Positions 45,801 through 57,522 of a stretch of 64,000 bases of DNA are shown here, piece by piece. Each line of letters starts with the position of its first letter. The first letter of the stretch is position 1. Made by a program: the position numbers and the translations under genes. A model generated the notes under the pieces. The model made no database searches and was not told the origin of the DNA. It saw nothing but the letters and a program-made list of their open reading frames with translations. The stretch spans positions 105,950,778 to 106,014,777 of the forward strand of contig JAVHZZ010000010.1 of assembly GCA_036250195.1 (NCBI GenBank), in the 5' to 3' direction. Origin of the DNA: Mixophyes australis (Eukaryota > Chordata > Amphibia > Anura > Limnodynastidae).

Positions 45801-47720
45801 GGGATAATGATAGGGATGTGATAGGTGCTGTGTGTGCTATTCTGGCACAGGGACAATGATAGGGATGTGATAGGTGGTGGGTGTGGTGTTCTGGCATAGG
45901 GACAATGATAGGGATGTGATAGGTGGTGTGTGTGGTGTTCCGGCATAGGGACAATGATAGGGATGTGATAGGTGGTGTGTGTGTGTGGTGTTCCGGCATA
46001 GGGATAATGATAGGGATGTGATAGGTGCTGTGTGTGCTATTCTGGCACAGGGACAATGATAGGGATGTGATAGGTGGTGGGTGTGGTGTTCCGGCATAGG
46101 GACAATGATAGGGATGTGATAGGTGGTGTGTGTGTGTGGTGTTCCGGCATAGGGATAATGATAGGGATGTGATAGGTGCTGTGTGTGCTATTCTGGCACA
46201 GGGACAATGATAGGGATGTGATAGGTGGTGGGTGTGGTGTTCCGGCATAGGGATAATGATAGGGATGTGATAGGTGGTGTGTGTGGTGTTCCGGCATAGG
46301 GACAATGATAGGGATGTGATAGGTGGTGTGTGTGGTGTTCTGGCATAGGGACAATGATAGGGATGTGATAGGTGGTGTGTGTGTGTGGTGTTCCGGCATA
46401 GGGATAATGATAGGGATGTGATAGGTGCTGTGTGTGCTATTCTGGCACAGGGACAATGATAGGGATGTGATAGGTGGTGGGTGTGGTGTTCCGGCATAGG
46501 GACAATGATAGGGATGTGATAGGTGGTGGGTGTGTGGTGTTCTGGCATAGGGACAATGATAGGGATGTGATAGGTGGTGGGTGTGGTGTTCCGGCATAGG
46601 GACAATGATAGGGATGTGATAGGTGGTAGGTGTGTGGTGTTCTGGCATAGGGATAATGATAGGAATGGTGTTCCGGCATAGGGACAATGATAGGTGGTGG
46701 GTGTGGTATTCTGGCATAGGGACAATGATAGGGATGTGATAGGTGGTGGGTGTGGTGTTCCGGCATAGGGATAATGATAGGGATGTGATAGGAGGTGTGT
46801 GTGGTGTTCCGGCATAGGGACAATGATAGGGATGTGATAGGTGGTGGGTGTGGTGTTCCGGCATAGGGACAATGATAGGGATGTGATAGGTGGTGGGTGT
46901 GGTGTTCCGGCATAGGAACAATGATAGGGATGTGATAGGTGGTGGGTGTGGTGTTCCGGCATAGGGACAATGATAGGGATGTGATAGGAGGTGTGTGTGG
47001 TGTTCCGGCATAGGGACAATGATAGGGATGTGATAGGTGGTGGGTGTGGTGTTCCGGCATAGGGACAATGATAGGGATGTGATAGGTGGTGGGTGTGGTG
47101 TTCCGGCATAGGGATAATGATAGGGATGGTGTTCCGGCATAGGGACAATGATAGGTGGTGGGTGTGGTATTCTGGCATAGGGACAATGATAGGGATGTGA
47201 TAGGTGGTGGGTGTGGTGTTCCGGCATAGGGATAATGATAGGGATGTGATAGGAGGTGTGTGTGGTGTTCCGGCATAGGGACAATGATAGGGATGTGATA
47301 GGTGGTGGGTGTGGTGTTCCGGCATAGGGACAATGATAGGGATGTGATAGGTGGTGGGTGTGGTGTTCCGGCATAGGAACAATGATAGGGATGTGATAGG
47401 TGGTGGGTGTGGTGTTCCGGCATAGGGACAATGATAGGGATGTGATAGGAGGTGTGTGTGGTGTTCCGGCATAGGGACAATGATAGGGATGTGATAGGTG
47501 GTGGGTGTGGTGTTCCGGCATAGGGACAATGATAGGGATGTGATAGGTGGTGGGTGTGGTGTTCCGGCATAGGGATAATGATAGGGATGGTGTTCCGGCA
47601 TAGGGACAATGATAGGTGGTGGGTGTGGTATTCTGGCATAGGGACAATGATAGGGATGTGATAGGTGGTGAGTGTGGTGTTCCGGCATAGGGATAATGAT
47701 AGGGATGGTGTTCCGGCATA
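42893..47720. repeat. 49-bp minisatellite, about 98 units, 4.8 kb
   Basis: The unit is gatagggatgtgataggtgg, tgtgtgtggtgttccggcat, agggacaat; 49 bp, with 51- and 53-bp versions from extra TG. Zone 1 (42893-43355) uses ttctggtgtagggataatg. Zone 2 (43356-45590) uses ttccggcatagggacaatg. Zone 3 (45590-46440) is a four-unit block of about 200 bp marked by gtgctgtgtgtgctattctg. Zone 4 (46661-47720) is a 461-bp block repeated in tandem. The plus strand has almost no C, and the unit has no CTA, TTA or TCA, so the minus strand is open in all three frames for up to 1045 codons. Those frames are artefacts. Confidence 0.98.
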
Positions 47721-47721
47721 G

Positions 47722-48711
47722 CATTTTACCTGCACTTGTCAAGAGGAAGGTTTAAAAAACAAACAAACATTCACATCAATCACCGACTATAAGCCTAAGA
47801 AACTCTTCCAATCATTAACAAAGAAGCAGGTGGTATCATTACTACCGAAAGGATATTTTTAGTACATTTGTAGCTAGAACTGCAACAGCTGGCTGCAACA
47901 AACTCATTCTTCTTACTCTCCCAGTTCAGCCTTTAATGGGGGAGTCTGTAGCTAGCAAGTAATTGGGTGCAGAAGGAATATTTGTGTTCATAAATAAAAG
48001 TACCAAGAACTATATCCTACTAAAAGAAACGGCAGCTTCCTTTTCACTGGGAAATCACTATGAAATCTGTCACATCTGAACGTTAAACACCAGTTATGTC
48101 TTGTGTCATAAGACAAGATCATTGCATTGTGCAGTGTGTATAGTGAAGTGTCAATCAATGCGAAGCTTAATAATGTGTTTTGGTCCAACATGTCATTCTC
48201 TGTGTGATAAATAAATAATGTGTATTTGCATATTATCGGAGATGTTGCAGAACGCACAAATAAGCAGCGCAGATTATTACAAGCAGCTTCAATGAAAGCT
48301 TTAAATCCCTGTATAACAACATAATTATGTTTTACAGAAAGGGAACATTTTATGGCAAATTATGTCACAAATACATAATTATATAAAACGCCATTTAAAT
48401 ACATACATAAGAAGCCACAGAGAAACAGCTGGGAATGGGGATATAATCTTTTTATACTGAAACTAAAGATCCTGTATTTGCATCACAAAGTTCGGGGGCA
48501 TTAAACTCATTATGACAATTGTAAGTTTCTAGAATGTCAACCAAATAATTATGGAAACCAACGTATACACATGAATGGACATTTTAGTTTGATCTTTATC
48601 TTTCCAATTGAAAAACAGAGGAATTGTGCATCGTCTGCTGACATTAAGAGCAGGACTAAAGTCCACATGATTTTCTTTTAAATATATTCACAATGCACCC
48701 AATTTAAAATG
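47722..48711. other. Single-copy AT-rich DNA between two minisatellites
   Basis: Nothing recognisable. Confidence 0.5.
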
Positions 48712-51025
48712 AGTGACGGCTACAGAATAGACGGAATGGGAAGAGCCAAGTGACGGCTACAGTATAGATGGAATGGGAAGAGCGGAGTGACTTGTAAGAA
48801 TAGATGGAATGGGAAGAGCGGAGTGACGGGTACAGAATAGATGGAATGGGAAGAGCCGAGTGACGGCTACAGAATAGACGGAATGGGAAGAGCCAAGTGA
48901 CGGCTACAGTATAGATGGAATGGGAAGAGCGGAGTGACTTGTAAGAATAGATGGAATGGAAGAGCGGAGTGACGGGTACAGAATAGATGGAATGGGAAGA
49001 GCCGAGTGACTTGTAAGATTAGATGGAATGGGAAGAGCGGAGTGACAGCTACAGAATAGATGGAATGGGAAGAGCCGAGTGACTTGTAAGAATAGATGGA
49101 ATGGGAAGAGCGGAGTGACGAGTACAGAATAGATGGAATGGGAAGAGCCGAGTGACTTGTAAGATTAGATGGAATGGGAAGAGCGGAGTGACGGCTACAG
49201 AATAGATGGAATGGGAAGAGCGGAGTGACGGCTACAGAATAGATGGAATGGGAAGAGCGGAGTGACGGCTACAGAATAGAAGGAATGGGAAGAGCGGAGT
49301 GACGGGTACAGAATAGATGGAATGGGAAGAGCCGAGTGACGGCTACAGGATAGATGGAATGGGAAGAGCTGAGTGACGGGTACAGAATAGATGGAATGGG
49401 AAGAGCCCCGAGTGACGGCTACAGCATAGATGGAATGGGAAGAGCCGAGTGACGGCTACAGGATAGATGGAATGGGAAGAGCTGAGTGACGGGTACAGAA
49501 TAGATGGAATGGGAAGAGCTGAGTGACGGGTACAGAATAGATGGGATGGGAAGAGCGGAGTGACGGCTACAGAATAGATGGGATGGGAAGAGCCGAGTGA
49601 CGGCTACAGAATAGATGGAATGGGAAGAGCCGAGTGACGGCTACAGAATAGATGGAATGGGAAGAGCCGAGTGACGGCTACAGAATAGATGGGATGGGAA
49701 GAGCCGAGTGACGGCTACAGGATAGATGGAATGGGAAGAGCCGAGTGACGGCTACAGAATAGATGGGATGGGAAGAGCGGAGTGACGGCTACAGAATAGA
49801 TGGAATGGGAAGAGCGGAGTGACGGCTACAGAATAGATGGGATGGGAAGAGCCGAGTGACGGCTACAGAATAGATGGAATGGGAAGAGCGGAGTGACGGC
49901 TACAGAATAGATGGAATGGGAAGAGCGGAGTGACGGCTACAGAATAGATGGAATGGGAAGAGCCGAGTGACGGCTACAGAATAGATGGGATGGGAAGAGC
50001 GGAGTGACGGCTACAGAATAGATGGAATGGGAAGAGCTGAGTGACGGGTACAGAATAGATGGGATGGGAAGAGCGGAGTGACGGCTACAGAATAGATGGA
50101 ATGGGAAGAGCTGAGTGACGGGTACAGAATAGATGGGATGGGAAGAGCGGAGTGACGGCTACAGAATAGATGGAATGGGAAGAGCTGAGTGACGGCTACA
50201 GAATAGATGGAATGGGAAGAGCGGAGTGACGGCTACAGAATAGATGGAATGGGAAGAGCCGAGTGACGGCTACAGAATAGATGGGATGGGAAGAGCCGAG
50301 TGACGGCTACAGCATAGATGGAATGGGAAGAGCCGAGTGACGGCTACAGAATAGATGGGATGGGAAGAGCTGAGTGACGGGTACAGAATAGATGGAATGG
50401 GAAGAGCGGAGTGACGGCTACAGAATAGATGGAATGGGAAGAGCGGAGTGACGGCTACAGGATAGATGGAATGGGAAGAGCGGAGTGACGGCTACAGAAT
50501 AGATGGAATGGGAAGAGCCGAGTGACGGCTACAGCATAGATGGAATGGGAAGAGCGGAGTGACGGCTACAGTATAGATGGAATGGGAAGAGCCGAGTGAC
50601 GGCTACAGAATAGATGGAATGGGAAGAGCCGAGTGACGGCTACAGAATAGATGGGATGGGAAGAGCGGAGTGACGGCTACAGAATAGATGGGATGGGAAG
50701 AGCCGAGTGACGGCTACAGAATAGATGGGATGGGAAGAGCTGAGTGACGGGTACAGAATAGATGGAATGGGAAGAGCGGAGTGACGGCTACAGGATAGAT
50801 GGAATGGGAAGAGCGGAGTGACGGCTACAGGATAGATGGAATGGGAAGAGCGGAGTGACGGCTACAGAATAGATGGAATGGGAAGAGCGGAGTGACGACT
50901 ACAGAATAGATGGAATGGGAAGAGCGGAGTGACGGCTACAGAATAGATGGAATGGGAAGAGCGGAGTGACGGCTACAGAATAGATGGAATGGGAAGAGCG
51001 GAGTGACAGATACAGAATAGGAGCG
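48712..51025. repeat. 37-bp minisatellite, about 62 units
   Basis: The unit is gagtgacggctacagaatag followed by atggaatgggaagagcg; period 37 measured from tgacggctac at 49561 and 49598. Variants: a short gagtgacttgtaagaatag form confined to the first 500 bp, and agagccg, agagctg, gatgggatg and caggatag forms elsewhere. The plus strand is strongly purine-rich. Confidence 0.97.
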
Positions 51026-53249
51026 CAGTGATATTAATGGTAGCTGTTTTTTTTACAGTACCCAAAGGACAGTCAGTGTTTCTCAATGGCGACCACATCA
51101 TTTTTGCTGTGTGCACACTTAAAAACTATTCAACTGGCCTTAATGGTGATGTCCACTTTTAGACAACCCCTCCTCTATAAAACTGGTCGTCCCCGCATCG
51201 CTGTGTTTAGCTGTGTGCTGGATCGTGCTGCTCTCTGCTTGAGAATGACCATCCATCCAGCTAGAGCACTTTGAGGAACTTTAGATGTACCAAGTCTCTT
51301 AGTGCTAGGAGCTACACTGCAAGCTGGACACATTTTGTAAGATACTTGCAACTCAAATCACAGCCACAGAATTGATAAGTGAAAACAAAAGTTGCAATTT
51401 TACATTTTACTTTAAATCAGGTCCTAATTTTGCACGTTAATGGACCCACAAACAACCCCATTATATAGGACGATGAATGACGTTATCCCTGCCCTATGCT
51501 TCGGCTTCTGTAAATAACACATCTTGTTGTCCCACTCAGCCACTTACCTATATTTAATGTGTTAAAACTGCAACACTTTATGGTAATATAGAGGCGTTTA
51601 TGAATCATCAAGCATCATGATCAAAGAAGAAAACTGCTATACCGGGAATGAATAATGGATGAATTATATGCAAATATATGTCTAATTATATGCTTGGTGT
51701 GCATATTACTAATTCCCAAAGTGTAATTTTGTGCAACATAGAAATGGCTTTATTTTTAATTAATCAGGCGTAGCAAAGACAAGTGATCTGACAAACAGAT
51801 TGTCCGTTTGCTTGAAAGTTGCTAAATTTAGTTCCACCCACAAACACAGTTACATAGTGAATAACGATTAAAAATAACCCAGGAATCCATTAAGTTTAAC
51901 CCTAACACATCATCCCAACAAAGTTGTAGAATAAACATGAAAGACATATTCCAATCCACTATTTAATCTCTGTAGTGTTCTCTGTACGCTGCAGGTTCTT
52001 TAAGGCTTTCTAGAAAATAAAACTGTCAATTACAAGAAAATTATTTGTCCTTTAATAGCTGTATATCAGTGCTTCTAGATCTGCGATATGTGCACTTTAG
52101 ACAGATTCAAGAGTTGCGTCCATTATGGAGAATGCAGATAAAATACATAATTAAAGAGTATTATCTTCCAATGGCTGCAGATGAACAGCTGAAGCCACAT
52201 CCCCATCCTTAGGACAAAGTCCCAGTATATTATGATACAGGACAAAAAGCTGAAAATTCTGTCAGTTAAGCAGACATCACTAAATTTCTGCAGGAGTGTG
52301 TAAAAGCCAACCACTCACAATGCTGTTTCAGAAATTGCATAATGGACATGGTACAAACTAAAATATATAACCCACATTCTGACTTTTCCTGAATCCTAGA
52401 TTAGAAATTGGTTGTTCCAGTTGTTATTGAACCACTACCCCCCCCCCTCCCCCCCCCTAGTTGGCAGCTCATGGTAGAAATTGAAGTGAAACAGACTATA
52501 ATGTCACAGGCCATATTTACTGTAACACTACAGTGTCATCAGACATGTTTACTGTATTCCTGGATACCCAATTTCTCCAGGTCTCACCCATTATGGATGG
52601 GCCACAGTTCTTTCATCTTCAAACACAATGTGAACGCAACTCGCGTTTAAACACCACGTATGCAACTTGTACGCACGTACGCATGTATTCAAATACAAGC
52701 ACACCGGAGTAACACGTGCGGATGTGAATATGGTAACATCGAACGCAAGTGTCATTGTGTTTTTATTTACTCTTTTACTTGATTTAGGAGCAATTGCACC
52801 TTTCTGCACTACATCCGTCTTTACTCCTAATTCACCTCATCACTCTTACACCTTCATGTTTCATGACAATTACATCATCTTAACCCTTTCACTGCATTAC
52901 CTCTTCACTCTGCACTAATCCATAACAAGACACCCATACCACATACTTTACTAACAAATATGTCTCATTATTACACATTTGCTTTTAAACAAAAACCAAA
53001 ACACACACACAAAGATATTTTCAAACAACATTTTATATAAACAAATAACAAAAAAAATAATAGTAACAGAACTCCAAACTTAAATAAATATTTTTTTTAT
53101 TTAAAGCTAAATATTTATTTTTTTGCTTTGTTATGGAAATTAAATGGCACAATACAACCCTCTACCATGCTCTTATATAGTGTTGGCTAATGACATGAGT
53201 GGTGTCAGGTGTCCAGGGGAACTGTCAATCATCCCATTAGATTGTGAGA
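51026..53249. other. Long single-copy stretch, no gene recognised
   Basis: Small ORFs only. A C-rich run interrupted by one T lies at about 52438-52458. AT-rich text with poly-A and poly-T occurs near 53040-53120. Confidence 0.45.
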
Positions 53250-53535
53250 GTGAATGCTGTGTCTGGTCATCACAATCGACCCTACATCTGAGAAGAAGCG
53301 TACTTCAGAGTATGCCGCGCATCGTCGTGGGAACGTCTTTACTGTACATTCCCTACGGTCATCCGCCCCTTCGCTACCACGTTCCGCCCCACAAGTCGCA
53401 GGTCATCGTAAGCGTCATTTGCCTTCCGACATGCAATTATGTTCATTGACGTAAGTGCGGTTCTGGTGCATGCGCAGAGCTACGTCACCCAATATACGCT
53501 AAGCATACGGACTTACGTCCGCAGATGCATCAGGA
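53250..53535. mobile_element. Possible diverged GGGCCTGATTCATT-family copy
   Basis: CpG-rich text with gaagcgtacttcagagtatg, tactgtacattccctacggt and ccgccccacaagtcgcagg, followed by gcatcaggatcc, parallels the right half of the element at 39.5-39.96 kb. Similarity is weak and boundaries are unsure. Confidence 0.4.
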
Positions 53536-53779
53536 TCCAACTGTCTGGTAAACACAGCTAAGGGCGAATATCTGGCAGAAGCTTTCATTTCAGATGTTCT
53601 TCTAGAATCATTTGTGACAAAAATACACTGTGGAGTTAGTGGGTAATATCCAACCAGCTAAAGAATAGACACTGCAACTGTGGTTATAAAGAGTACACTT
53701 ATATAATGTGTATTGTTATGTGATTCAGGACAGACAAGTGAACTACACTGGAAATATATCAGTGTTTGAGGTATATTTA

Positions 53780-54340
53780 TAGCACCATATTACACAGTGG
53801 TTTAGAGAGAATATCATGCACATTAGTCCCTGCCCCAGTGGAGCTTACAATCTATATCCCCTACCACAATGACACACACACACTAGGGTTAGTTTTGCAA
53901 GAAGTTAATACACCTACTAGTCATCATCATCATCATTTATTTATATAGCGCCACTAATTCCGCAGCGTTGTACAGAGAACTGACTCACATCAGTCTCTGC
54001 CCCAATGGAGCTTACAGTCTAAATTCCCCAACATACACACACACACACAGACTAGGGTCAATTTGATAGCAGCAGATTAACCTACTAGTATGTTTTTGGA
54101 GTGTGGGAGGAAACCAGAGCACCCGGAGGAAACCAACACAACACAGGGAGAACATACAAACTCCACACAGATAAGGCCATGGTCAGGAATTGAATTCATG
54201 ACCCCAGCACTGTGAGGCAGAAGTACTAACCACTGAGCCACCGTCTATCTTTGGAATGGAAACCAGAACACTCAGAGGAAACCTATGCAAACCCAGAGAT
54301 AATATAAAGACTTGGAATCTAACCCATGACTGAAGACACA
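53780..54340 (-). mobile_element. Old V-SINE split by a younger V-SINE
   Basis: Left remnant to about 53920 (ccccagtggagcttacaatc and ctagggttagttttgcaaga) and right remnant 54245-54340 (tggaatggaaaccagaacac, aggaaacctatgcaaaccca) are two parts of one strongly diverged minus-strand V-SINE. The younger copy lies between them. Confidence 0.82.
53921..54243 (-). mobile_element. V-domain SINE, younger inner copy
   Basis: Plus-strand order: catcatcatcatttatttat, agcgccactaattccgcagc, (AC)n, ggagtgtgggaggaaaccag and the head aaccactgagccaccgt. Nearly full length and closer to the other copies than the host SINE around it. Confidence 0.94.
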
Positions 54341-54513
54341 GCACATGAGAATGTACAGATAATGTACAGATATAGTAAGTGTTAAAGGGACACTTGCAAT
54401 ACAATGCTGTTCACTCAAGGTCTCATTCAATTATTTGTCCTGTAGTACCAGCACTGGCCACTTGGTGGACTCTTACCGAACATTGTGAAATTACAATATT
54501 CCATTCTCACTGT

Positions 54514-54577
54514 CTGGATAGAATGTACAGTACTCTGGATAGAATGTACAGTACTCTGGATAGAATGTACAGTACTC
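54514..54577. repeat. 21-bp triplication
   Basis: Three exact head-to-tail copies of ctggatagaatgtacagtac plus one t. A nascent minisatellite. Confidence 0.95.
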
Positions 54578-54829
54578 TAGCTCCATAATACATAAAAAAA
54601 AGCAGACCAAAGCCCTAGACAGGCTGTAACGGCGAATTGCTGGGCCCCATAGATTCCCCTGTAGCCTTCCAAGCTCCCAGTTCTGCTCTGTTTTACTAAG
54701 AGACAATTAAGGAAAATAGTGGGGAAACACCCTATCAATTCACCAGTTATTTTGCCCTTTAACCAAGATTTCCCACTTGGCTCAATGAATGAAATAAACT
54801 GTCTGACTATTTTTCTTCCAACGTAAAAA

Positions 54830-55170
54830 ACTCCAGAAAGCAGTTACAGCCCCTGGAAATAATAATTATTTTCAGTATGACATTTCTGTGGTTCTCCACA
54901 ATTGCTTCTTCATAATATCCCACAGTAAAACCACAGTTTGCTAATTGAGAGCGAATGTTTGTGATTAAATTTGGGCTGCGTCATGGGGCGAAGGAAAGCA
55001 GAGAGATCGTGAAGATCAATAAGACTTTTGCACAGTCAACCCCATCGCACTAATCTCCACGGGTTCATGAATAATTCATCTTATCAGACTCCTGAGCTGT
55101 CATTTTAAAAGGTTAGATGAAACACACATTAATCTGTCAAAAAACGTGGCAAACGTCTCTTCTCTCTGCA
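54830..55170. promoter_or_regulatory. Candidate conserved non-coding element
   Basis: Single-copy text with clustered words: ctggaaataataattatttt, gtttgctaattgagagcga, tgtgattaaatttgggctgc, gttcatgaataattcatctt and aaaggttagatgaaacacac. It reads like a deeply conserved enhancer, but only an alignment could show that. Confidence 0.33.
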
Positions 55171-55440
55171 GAAACATCACATGCGAAATTTACATTAAAA
55201 AAAATAAAATAAATTAAGTGTTTTTAAACAAAGACGATAATAATGGTATAAATATGCTCATCTGATTAAGTTCTAAAGAATGTTATGCTTAATATTAGCA
55301 ATGGGGAAGAAAGCTGCTAATCTCAATCTTATTCAATAACCGAAACAGAACAATGTATAGGCGCTGTAAGACCCTTGTTAAATATCCCTATGCTGCAGCA
55401 CTCTTAAAGCGGGATCTGGACCTGATAAGAAAGTAAACAA
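55171..55440. other. Single-copy AT-rich DNA
   Basis: Nothing recognisable. Confidence 0.4.
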
Positions 55441-56103
55441 AAAAGAACCACAAAATATATATTTTTAATATGTGGGTTTATATTTATTTTGACTAAGCAT
55501 TATTGTTGAAGGATTTGTTTTGTATTTAATTATTTTTTTGTTAATAATGCATTGCTGTATTATTATTTATTGTGCTTTCATTTCATTTTATTTTATTTTA
55601 TTATATTTTATTTTAATTGATAGACTTGTGGACCATAATAAGAATAATATTATTTTAGAAATTGTTTTTATTTCATTCTTTTTTTTTTTTATTTGATTTA
55701 AGATCGGTGACCCTGCTTGATTGAGACATTTAACTCATGCAATCCAGGGGGCCTGTTTGGCGACTCTCCGGTCATATGATCCAGCGGACTCAAGAGTGAC
55801 TGCTGTAATTCCCGCAATTGTCATTTCTTTTATATTAACAGTGCATGCACTAGATGACGCTACCCATACCGCTAATGAAACGGGTATTTTGCCGAGAAAC
55901 GCGTCGGGTGATTTGTTTACCAGTCTGGTAAAGGTCCCTCTAACTTTGAGGACTTTCTCCAGATTTATGTTGTATGAGTTTTTATTTATATACGAGCTCT
56001 TTTTATGTGAAATTTGGTACATATTCGTTTAATATATTAACTATTTTCATATATATATATTTATATCCTATGCTTTGTGCTATCTTTTTGTGGTTCTTTA
56101 ATA
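55441..56103 (+). mobile_element. Putative element bounded by inverted agaaccacaaaa words
   Basis: agaaccacaaaatat near 55444 and ttttgtggttct near 56087-56098 are inverted copies 650 bp apart. The interior includes AT-rich (TTTTA)n text at 55580-55620 and a GAAACGCGTC motif at 55896. The relation to Penelope-like elements is inference. Confidence 0.4.
55872..55905 (+). ncRNA. Degenerate hammerhead-ribozyme-like motif
   Basis: Layout: ctaatga (one change from CUGAUGA), a short cgg/ccg stem around gtattttg, then GAAACGCGTC at 55896-55905. The closing base pair next to the first box is A against A and stem I is not evident, so activity is doubtful. Confidence 0.4.
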
Positions 56104-56725
56104 TGCAATAACCAACTGGTTAACGACAACTGTAGCATTAGTATATTGCAGTATTTAAAGCTAATACTACAGAATTTTTAATGTTACCATAAATATTAGT
56201 ATTCCATGGACATGAACCCTTCCTAGCAGTGATGGTAAATTCCAGTATCTGAGAGATGCTGTGACAGAAAGATTTAACAATGGGAAATAAATGTTCAAAT
56301 TTGCTGGTCCGGTGATTAAATACTGTTTTGTCATTCTATTTTATCAGGATATTCCAATTATTGTATTACTGCGCCCCTCTCTCAGGTTAGCGTGTGGTTA
56401 AACGTGACGTGTAGGAGTGTTCTTCTCTCTATAAGGGCTGGGTGCAGGAATGCACCTTGAATTGAGCACACATATAAAAATTAGATTTTGGTTTGCAGGA
56501 TGAGATATGTAAATAGTCTTCAAGGGGTGGACACTGTGCAGTTAGGGGTTGTTCTTAATTTAGCAGGAGGCAGTGGACCCCTCCCCAGCAATTTGGCCTG
56601 TTTTTAACATGTCTTCGAAGGTGGCTCAGTGTGCTCTTCTAGGTGCAATTTATGTGGGGGAAAAACACACATTTATATGTACAATTCTGCAAGAAAAATT
56701 TCAAAACATTAAAAAGATGTCATCT
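56104..56725. other. Single-copy DNA
   Basis: Nothing recognisable. Confidence 0.45.
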
Positions 56726-56758
56726 TAAACTAGACACACACGATTATAAGTTACATCA

Positions 56759-56852
56759 GGGGGTAAATGTATCAAAGTCCGGTTTTTTCATCGTGCGGGA
56801 GATCGGCATCTCCCGCGAGTTGAAAAAACCGGACTTTGATACATTTACCCCC
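56759..56852. mobile_element. 94-bp near-perfect hairpin MITE
   Basis: Starts gggggtaaatgtatcaaagt and is its own inverse complement through ccggttttttcatcgtgcgg to the loop near gatcggcatc. Arms of about 47 bp show only a couple of mismatches. Inserted into the TIR element described above. Confidence 0.93.
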
Positions 56853-57196
56853 TGGTGTGATTTCTGTAAAGATTTCACCAACGACTGAAAGTCCCGATGA
56901 TCATGCCAATTCCTGTGTACACACCTACACGATTTACCGTCAGATCTGTGATCTTCATCTGTCATAACCATTTGCTGAAAAGATGGTGACTCTGTACACT
57001 GTACAGATATCTGCCTACACTGCTGGTGGTGAGTGCGTACACACTGCCACATTTGCCCGACATCGTTTCATCGTGGATTGTGATTTTTAGGAAGTTTCTA
57101 AAACCAAATTGATGCGAAGTGCTTTGGTACGATAAAACATGGTCGTGGGAGTGTACACATTAATACAATATCTGACCGGTCGTTTATCGTCTGATA

Positions 57197-57522
57197 ATCA
57201 TCATCAGCTATTTATATAGCGCCACTAATTCCGCAGCGCTGTACAGAGAACTCACTCACATCTGTCCCTGCCCCATTGGAGCTTACACTCTAAATTCCCT
57301 AACACACACATACAGACAGAGACTAGGGTTCATTTAATAGCAGCCAATTAACCTACCAGTATGTTTTTGGAGTGTGGGAGGAAACCGGAGCACCCGGAGG
57401 AAACCCACGCAAACACGGGAAGAACATACAAACTCTACACAGATAAGGCCATGGTCGGGAATCGAACTCATGACCCCAGTGCTGTGAGGCAGAAGTGTTA
57501 ACCACTGACCCACCGTGTTACC
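57197..57522 (-). mobile_element. V-domain SINE, inserted in the TIR element
   Basis: Plus-strand order: aatcatcatcagctatttat, agcgccactaattccgcagc, ggaggaaaccggagcacccg, then aaccactgacccaccgtg. Full length. Confidence 0.94.

Noticed and set aside
42809..47742. Very long minus-strand ORFs (up to 1045 codons) of His/Pro/Ser/Thr-rich repeats
   Set aside because: They read through the 49-bp minisatellite in all three frames and follow from the unit lacking reverse stop codons. No start context, splice or domain evidence supports a protein.
42893..51025. CRISPR-like arrays
   Set aside because: The 49-bp and 37-bp arrays are head-to-tail repeats without unique spacers, in vertebrate DNA.
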